Below, in pieces: positions 58,994-64,000 of a stretch of DNA of 64,000 nt; the stretch's first letter is position 1, and each line of letters begins with the position of its first letter. The notes beneath the pieces were generated by a model. That model saw only the letters and a list, made by a program, of their open reading frames with translations, did no database searches and was not told where the DNA came from. This stretch comes from Paracoccus marinaquae. GTDB lineage: Bacteria > Pseudomonadota > Alphaproteobacteria > Rhodobacterales > Rhodobacteraceae. The stretch spans positions 37,160 to 101,159 of the forward strand of contig NZ_JAHKNG010000012.1 in assembly GCF_018860165.1 (NCBI RefSeq). The letters are read 5' to 3'. The position numbers and the translations under genes were made by a program.

Positions 58994-60124
58994 GTGACAG
59001 TTTTCTATTCTCAAGCCGGAGCCCTGAGGCTGACAATGGCGCTTGCGCTTACGGTTCTGTCGGCCTGCGGCCTGTCGCGGACCGGGCCGAACAAATCCGA
59101 AATCTTCGCCGGGGCGGTCGAACGTGGCGGAAACGCCCAGGTCATCTACGTCAATGACCACGTCACGCGCACGGCGAATTTTGCGCCGGTCTACGGTTTC
59201 TCGAACAGCTTCCTCGGTGCCAGCCAGATCGGCGCCGACGAAATCCGGCCGGGCGACGTGCTGGGGCTGTCGATCTGGGAAAACGTCGATGACGGGCTGT
59301 TGACCTCGCTTGGCAGCAGCTCGACCTCGTTGCAGGAAATCCAGGTGGACAGCGGCGGCTATATCTTCGTGCCCTATGCGGGACGGATCCGGGCCGCCGG
59401 CAACAGCCCCGACGAGCTGCGCCAGATCATCACCGAACGCCTCAGCGCCCAGACCCCCGACCCCCAGGTCAGCGTCACCCGCCTTGCCGGCAACGGCGCG
59501 ACGGTCTCGGTGATGGGCAAGGTGATGTCGCAGGGCGTCTATCCGATCGAACGGCCGACCCGCACGCTTTCGGCCATGCTGGCCGGTGCCGGCGGCGTCT
59601 CGATCGAACCCGAGATCGCCGTGATCACCGTCAAGCGCGGAAACGAGCAGGGCAAGGTCTGGCTGACGGATCTCTATGGCAGCAAGTCCAACGACATCGC
59701 ATTGCGTCCCGGTGACATCATCCTGGTCGAGGAGGATCAGCGCAGCTTTACCGCGCTTGGCGCGCTGATGGGCCAGACCCGGGTGCCACTCGGCAACGAG
59801 ATCATCAATGCCACCGAGGCCATCGCCATGGTCGGCGGCCTCAGTTCGGCACTGGCCGATCCGACCGGCGTCTTCGTGATGCGCGACGAGCCTGAATCGG
59901 TCGCCAGCAGGGTCCTGGGCAAGCCGGTCTATGGCAGCCAGCGCATGGTCTATGTCCTCGATCTGACCCGGCCGAACGGGCTGTTCCTCGCCCGCGATTT
60001 CCTGATCCGCGATGGCGACACGCTCTATGTCACCGAGGCCCCCTATGTCAGCTGGAACAAGTCGCTGGCCGCCATCACCGGCAGCGTGACCTCGGCCGAT
60101 ACGGTAGCCACCTTCGGCGACTAG
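58994..60124 (+). CDS. Polysaccharide export outer membrane lipoprotein (Wza/KpsD family)
   Basis: A 376-residue outer-membrane export protein. GTG 58994 has AGGAG 6-9 bases upstream and gives a lipoprotein signal with lipobox LSAC near residue 24. A Poly_export domain (IRPGDVLGLSIWENVD; VDSGGYIFVPYAGRIRAAG) and SLBB repeats (VSVMGKVMSQGVYPI; LTRPNGLFLARDFLIRDGD) follow. It would form the outer-membrane channel for the capsule made by the flanking Kdo transferases. It starts 94 bp after the kpsS-like gene. Confidence 0.9.
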   Translation: MTVFYSQAGALRLTMALALTVLSACGLSRTGPNKSEIFAGAVERGGNAQVIYVNDHVTRTANFAPVYGFSNSFLGASQIGADEIRPGDVLGLSIWENVDDGLLTSLGSSSTSLQEIQVDSGGYIFVPYAGRIRAAGNSPDELRQIITERLSAQTPDPQVSVTRLAGNGATVSVMGKVMSQGVYPIERPTRTLSAMLAGAGGVSIEPEIAVITVKRGNEQGKVWLTDLYGSKSNDIALRPGDIILVEEDQRSFTALGALMGQTRVPLGNEIINATEAIAMVGGLSSALADPTGVFVMRDEPESVASRVLGKPVYGSQRMVYVLDLTRPNGLFLARDFLIRDGDTLYVTEAPYVSWNKSLAAITGSVTSADTVATFGD

Positions 60125-60133
60125 AACCACGCC

Positions 60134-62146
60134 ATGCGCGACCGCGGAAGTCCGGCCGCCGGGGAGTTTCCCCGGCGGCTTTGCGTCTATAATGGCGGCT
60201 TCTGGTCGAAGCCGCGCCTGCGCCGCATCCTGAGCCTTGCCGGCTGGCAGCTTGCGGCCGGCCTGCCGGGCCGGGACGATGCCGTGGGTGTCTGGGGCAC
60301 CAGCCCGACCGCCTGGCGCGGACGTCGAATCGCCGCGTGGCGCGGCACATCACTGGTGACGGTCGAAGACGCCTTCCTGCGCTCGATCCTGCCGGGCCGG
60401 GCACCGGGGCCATTGGCCCGGCGCGGCCCGATCGGGCTGCTGATCGACCCGGACGGCCTGCATTTCGATCCCTCCCGCCCGTCCCGCATCGAAAGGCTGG
60501 TGGCTGGGGGCGCGGCCGACCGGCTGTCCGCACCGGCCACGGCGGGGCTTACCCGGCTGCGGGCGCTGGATCTGTCGAAATACAACGCCCATGACCCCGA
60601 CGAGCCCGCCCCCGATCCCGGCTATATCCTGGTCATCGACCAGACCTGCGGCGATGCCTCGCTGATGGGGGCCGGGCGCGAGACGTTCCTGCGGATGCTC
60701 GCCTGCGCCCGGGCCGAACATCCGGGCAAGAGGATCGTCATCCGCACCCATCCGGAAACCGCCCGGGGCCTGCGCCCGGGCCATTTCCACCCCGAGGATC
60801 TGCCCGCAGCCGGACTTGTCTGCGACGCGCCGATATCTCCCTGGCGGCTGGTCGAGGGCGCGGCGGCCGTCTATGCGGTCAGTTCGCAACTGGGCTATGA
60901 AGCCCTGCTGGCCGGGCATCGCCCGCGCCTGTTCGGACAGCCCTTCTATGCCGGCTGGGGGCTCAGCGACGACGAAATTCCTATGCCTGCAGGCCGGCGC
61001 GGCCCTGCCAGCCGCGAGGCGCTGTTCGCCGCCAGCCATCTGCTGGCCCCGGTCTGGTACGATCCCTGCCGCGACCGCCTGACCGATTTCGACGGCGCCG
61101 TCGATCAGTTGCAGGCCGAGATGCAGGCCTATCGCCAGGACCGCAAGGGGCATCTGGCCTATGGGATGCGCCTGTGGAAGCGGCCCTTCATCGCCCGCGC
61201 CTTCGGCGATGCCCGGCCGGTCCGCTTTGCCGCACAGCCCTCGGACGCGGTGACGCTGGTCTGGGCGGGGCGCGCCGCCGAGACGCCGCGGGCCACCCGG
61301 GTCGAGGATGGTTTCCTGCGCTCGCGCGGTCTTGGCGCAGCCCTGACCCCGCCGCTGTCACTGGTGGCCGACGATCTGGGCATCTATTACGATCCGGGCC
61401 GCGAAAGCCGGCTGGAACGGCTGATCGCGGCCGGGCCACCGCCGGGCGGCGAGGTCCGCGCCGACCGGCTGATCGAGGCGATCCGGGCCGCGCGGCTGAC
61501 CAAATACAATCTTGGCGGGGCCGGCGATCCGCCGCCGCGGCCCGCCGGGCGGCGGGTCATCCTCGTGCCCGGACAGGTCGAGGATGACGCCTCGATCCGC
61601 CTGGGCGCGGGGCCCGAGCGGCGCAATCTGGATCTGCTGATGCGGACCCGGGCCGACAATCCGGATGCCTGGCTGATCTACAAGCCGCACCCGGATGTCG
61701 AGGCGGGGCTGCGCCCGGGGCTCATCGCCGAAGATGACCTGGCGCGGCTTGCCGATCAGGTCGCGCGGCATGCGGACGCCGTGACCCTGTTCGGGCAGGT
61801 GGATGAGGTCTGGACGATCACCTCGACCCTGGGCTTCGAGGCGCTGCTGCGCGGCCTGCCGGTGACGACGCTGGGCGCGCCGTTCTATGCCGGCTGGGGG
61901 TTGACCCGCGATCTGGGTCCGGTGCCCGGCCGCCGGACCGCCCGCCCGTCGCTGGCGGCATTGGCCCATGCCTGCCTGATCGCCTATCCGCGCTATCGCG
62001 ACCCGCGTACCGGCCTGCCCTGCCCGGCCGAGGTCGCGCTGGAACGCCTGTCGGATCCCTCGACGGGGCGCGCGCCGCCCGCCTTGCGCCTGCTGGCCAA
62101 GGCGCAGGGAATGCTATCGGGTCACAGCTGGATCTGGCGCCGCTAA
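60134..62146 (+). CDS. kpsC: Capsule Kdo transferase KpsC (two-module)
   Basis: A 670-residue protein of two tandem transferase modules (about 1-330 and 335-670) that share FYAGWGL, GYEALLAG/GFEALLRG and VEDAFLRS/VEDGFLRS motifs. KpsC alternates two beta-Kdo linkages to build the oligo-Kdo linker on the phospholipid of group 2 capsules after KpsS has begun it. It lies 9 bp behind the export gene. Its stop overlaps the convergent ribD stop (62143-62146). Confidence 0.92.
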   Translation: MRDRGSPAAGEFPRRLCVYNGGFWSKPRLRRILSLAGWQLAAGLPGRDDAVGVWGTSPTAWRGRRIAAWRGTSLVTVEDAFLRSILPGRAPGPLARRGPIGLLIDPDGLHFDPSRPSRIERLVAGGAADRLSAPATAGLTRLRALDLSKYNAHDPDEPAPDPGYILVIDQTCGDASLMGAGRETFLRMLACARAEHPGKRIVIRTHPETARGLRPGHFHPEDLPAAGLVCDAPISPWRLVEGAAAVYAVSSQLGYEALLAGHRPRLFGQPFYAGWGLSDDEIPMPAGRRGPASREALFAASHLLAPVWYDPCRDRLTDFDGAVDQLQAEMQAYRQDRKGHLAYGMRLWKRPFIARAFGDARPVRFAAQPSDAVTLVWAGRAAETPRATRVEDGFLRSRGLGAALTPPLSLVADDLGIYYDPGRESRLERLIAAGPPPGGEVRADRLIEAIRAARLTKYNLGGAGDPPPRPAGRRVILVPGQVEDDASIRLGAGPERRNLDLLMRTRADNPDAWLIYKPHPDVEAGLRPGLIAEDDLARLADQVARHADAVTLFGQVDEVWTITSTLGFEALLRGLPVTTLGAPFYAGWGLTRDLGPVPGRRTARPSLAALAHACLIAYPRYRDPRTGLPCPAEVALERLSDPSTGRAPPALRLLAKAQGMLSGHSWIWRR

Positions 62147-63153
62147 CCGGCCAGCCAGCGGTGGAACAGATCGCCCCCCATGCGCCGCGTCTCGACCAGA
62201 CGAAAGCGCGGCGCATCGGCAAGCGTCGTCAGGGCCAGCGGCCCGATCGCGGCCCGCCCCTCCTGTCCCAGCACCAGCCCCGCCGTGTAGCCCACAAGCT
62301 GATCGACCAGTCCGGCACGCAGCAGCCCGGCGGCCAGCGCGCCGCCCCCTTCGCAGAACAGCCGGGTGACGCCGCGCCGCGCCAGATCGGCCATGATCGC
62401 ATCCAGATCGCCCGAAACCTGCCAGAGCGGGCCGAAATCGCCGCCCTCCCCGGGCAGATCGGGCAGGGGCTGCGTGGTCACGATCACCCTTGCGGGTTGC
62501 CGCACCGGGCCGAAGCCGCGGACGTTCAGCGACGGGCGGTCGGCGCGGGCGGTGCCGCCGCCGACCATGATCGCGTCATGGATCAGCCGCAGCGCATGGA
62601 CATGGCGCCGCGCCGCCGGGCCCGTGATCCACTGGCTTTCGCCCGAGGCGGTGGCGATCCGGCCGTCGAAACTGGACGCCAGCTTCAGCGTCACGAAGGG
62701 CCGCCCGCGGGTGACTCGGGCAAGAAAGCCCGCCTGCACGGCGCGGGCCTGCGCCTCGCCCATGCGCTCGGTCACCGCGGTCCCGGCCGCGCGCAGCATG
62801 GCATGGCCGCGCCCGGCCACCCGCGGATCGGGATCGGTCAGGGCGCTGACCACGCGCGCCACGCCGGCCGAGACCAGCGCCTCGGCGCAGGGCGGCGTGC
62901 GGCCGTGATGGGCGCAGGGTTCCAGCGTCACATAGGCCGTCGCCCCGCGCGCCAGCGGACCCGCCTGATCCAGCGCCACCCGCTCGGCATGGGGGCGGCC
63001 GCCGGGTTGCGTCCAGCCGCGCCCGACCACCCGGCCTTCGCGGACCAGAACGCAGCCGACCGCCGGGTTGGGCCAGACATTGCCCAGACCGCGCCGCGAC
63101 AGGCGCAGCGCATGGGCCATGTGGCGGGCGTCGTCTCCGGCGGCAGGGCTCAA
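62143..63153 (-). CDS. ribD: Bifunctional riboflavin deaminase/reductase RibD
   Basis: A 336-residue enzyme: N-terminal zinc deaminase ([20 protein letters not shown]) and C-terminal reductase (from about 145; [18 protein letters not shown]). It carries out two steps after GTP cyclohydrolase II. TTG 63153 overlapping the nrdR stop is chosen because it places the conserved [13 protein letters not shown] at the family-typical distance; ATG 63120 is the alternative. It is cut off from ribE by the capsule cluster. Confidence 0.93.
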   Translation of the reverse strand: MSPAAGDDARHMAHALRLSRRGLGNVWPNPAVGCVLVREGRVVGRGWTQPGGRPHAERVALDQAGPLARGATAYVTLEPCAHHGRTPPCAEALVSAGVARVVSALTDPDPRVAGRGHAMLRAAGTAVTERMGEAQARAVQAGFLARVTRGRPFVTLKLASSFDGRIATASGESQWITGPAARRHVHALRLIHDAIMVGGGTARADRPSLNVRGFGPVRQPARVIVTTQPLPDLPGEGGDFGPLWQVSGDLDAIMADLARRGVTRLFCEGGGALAAGLLRAGLVDQLVGYTAGLVLGQEGRAAIGPLALTTLADAPRFRLVETRRMGGDLFHRWLAG

Positions 63154-63614
63154 TCGGCGGCGGCGCCGGGGCGCAGCTCCGACACGAATTTGTCGAAATC
63201 GTCGGCGTCCTGGAAGTTCTTGTAAACACTTGCGAAACGCACATAGGCGACATTGTCGATGCGCGACAGTGCCTCCATCACGATCTCGCCGATCATCTTC
63301 GAGGGAATATCGGTCTCGCCGGTGCTTTCCAGCCGCCGCACGATGCCCGAGATCATCTGCTCGATCCGTTCCGGCTCGACCGGGCGCTTCTGCATGGCGA
63401 TGCGGATCGAGCGGGCCATCTTGTCGCGATCGAAATCCTCGCGCTTGCCGTTCGATTTCACCACCACCAGATCGCGCAGCTGCACCCGTTCATAGGTGGT
63501 GAAACGGCCGCTGCAGGCCGGGCAGAACCGCCGCCGCCGGATGGCGACATTGTCTTCGGCCGGGCGTGAATCCTTGACCTGCGTATCGACATTTCCGCAA
63601 AACGGGCAGCGCAT
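63150..63614 (-). CDS. nrdR: Transcriptional repressor NrdR
   Basis: A 154-residue ribonucleotide reductase regulator with an N-terminal zinc ribbon ([23 protein letters not shown]) and an ATP-cone domain (about 49-139; [20 protein letters not shown]). The nrdR-ribD order is a usual alphaproteobacterial one. A perfect DnaA box lies 66 bp upstream. Confidence 0.96.
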   Translation of the reverse strand: MRCPFCGNVDTQVKDSRPAEDNVAIRRRRFCPACSGRFTTYERVQLRDLVVVKSNGKREDFDRDKMARSIRIAMQKRPVEPERIEQMISGIVRRLESTGETDIPSKMIGEIVMEALSRIDNVAYVRFASVYKNFQDADDFDKFVSELRPGAAAD

Positions 63615-63679
63615 CCAGTGGTCCCCTCGGCCCTACGATCCGCAGCCACTATAGGCAGCCGGGCAGGGTTTGGGTAGGG

Positions 63680-63688
63680 TTATCCACA
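63680..63688 (+). promoter_or_regulatory. Perfect DnaA box upstream of nrdR
   Basis: TTATCCACA is an exact DnaA consensus, 66 bp before the nrdR start. DnaA control of nucleotide-synthesis genes is known for nrdAB in E. coli; a link to nrdR here is inference. The region 63615-63877 otherwise shows no gene; GCTCGGC (63821-63827) and GCCGAGC (63850-63856) form a short inverted repeat near its right end. Confidence 0.45.
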
Positions 63689-63877
63689 GCCTACAAGATC
63701 GGCGATGACAATTCTGTGACCGGAAAGCCGCGCCCCACCCCAGCGGCGGCGGTCGGGAGCGCTGGAAATTGTGCGATGCAGCATGGTTCCCGTCTTTGAA
63801 CACCATAGTTGCCGTATTGGCTCGGCGTTGTTGCAGAACGCCGGTTTGAGCCGAGCTTGCGCCTTTCCCCCGCGATC

Positions 63878-64000
63878 TTAGGCGACGCGTTCGATCTCCG
63901 CTTGGCCGAGAGCGTTGAAGCGGTTCATGAGGGCAATGCGGATGTGGATTTCGGCGGTCTGGCGGTCAGGGTCTCGTGATGCGATCCTCTCCCCGAAGGA
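63878..64000 (-). CDS. Possible C-terminal transposase fragment (partial, continues beyond window)
   Basis: The frame enters from the right edge and ends at TAA 63878-63880 after 40 residues: RIASRDPDRQTAEIHIRIAL, then MNRFNALGQAEIERVA. This closing sequence resembles the ends of insertion-sequence transposases common in Rhodobacteraceae as I recall them, but the family cannot be named from 40 residues. The lower-GC, repeat-bearing sequence between here and nrdR may contain the element's end. Confidence 0.45.
   Translation of the reverse strand, partial: SFGERIASRDPDRQTAEIHIRIALMNRFNALGQAEIERVA

Overview
The window is GC-rich chromosomal DNA from an alphaproteobacterium of the family Rhodobacteraceae. 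The best fit is Paracoccus or a close relative. The evidence is a complete NDH-1 (nuo) operon carrying the extra small genes typical of this family, several Rhodobacterales-only families (DUF6456, DUF6477, DUF5333, DUF5337, DUF6324), an alphaproteobacterial SOS box (GTTC-N7-GTTC) in front of uvrA, and a tRNA-His with A73 and no encoded G-1. Most of it is core genome. The only clearly mobile sequence is a possible transposase C-terminus cut by the right edge. The genus assignment is inference.

Layout. 1-3.3 kb: a divergent pair of a DUF6456 helix-turn-helix protein (GafA-like, the activator of gene transfer agent expression in Rhodobacter) and a DUF6477 protein, then a HerA-like ATPase and a candidate small RNA. 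3.6-9.7 kb: envelope genes, namely ialB, then an acyl carrier protein/ketosynthase/lpxD set for lipid A acylation, an L,D-transpeptidase and a divergent DUF882 peptidase. 9.9-10.4 kb: a TetR regulator. 10.5-32.0 kb: one minus-strand run of 24 tightly packed genes, nuoABCDEFGHIJKLMN with seven non-nuo genes interleaved, followed by birA, coaX and rnj. 32-36 kb: a DUF1772 gene remnant, a long inverted repeat and pyruvate carboxylase. 36-41.4 kb: a GFA protein, a small molybdopterin-domain protein, uvrA under a shared SOS box, and small membrane proteins. 41.6-47.1 kb: tRNA-Gly, a dimethylglycine dehydrogenase-like enzyme, panC-panB, and a bolA-grxD pair for Fe-S metabolism. 47.2-50.7 kb: a TAXI-type TRAP transporter with DUF1850. 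50.8-54 kb: a degenerate receiver protein, two ribosome/envelope-type membrane proteins, tRNA-His, DUF6324 and mmcB. 54-63.6 kb: the riboflavin operon nrdR-ribD / ribE-hyp-ribB-ribH-nusB, split by a divergent three-gene capsule cluster (kpsS-like, wza-like, kpsC).

How it works together. The nuo run would supply respiratory complex I together with possible assembly or accessory factors (two lipoproteins, a DUF5333 exported protein, two membrane proteins, a helix-hairpin-helix protein and a cysteine-free carboxymuconolactone decarboxylase-like protein). NuoE carries the same helix-hairpin-helix tail as its operon neighbour, which is the most distinctive protein-level signal in the window. Nucleic-acid signals of interest are a candidate trans-acting sRNA with an exposed CUUCCUCCC stretch, a CceR/PckR-type palindrome before pyc, an SOS box at uvrA, two perfect DnaA boxes in promoter regions, and a 17-bp perfect inverted repeat behind pyc. 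I did not see a CRISPR array, prophage or complete insertion sequence. Start codons were moved from the longest open frame where a Shine-Dalgarno sequence, family length or gene overlap argued for it; each such case is stated.
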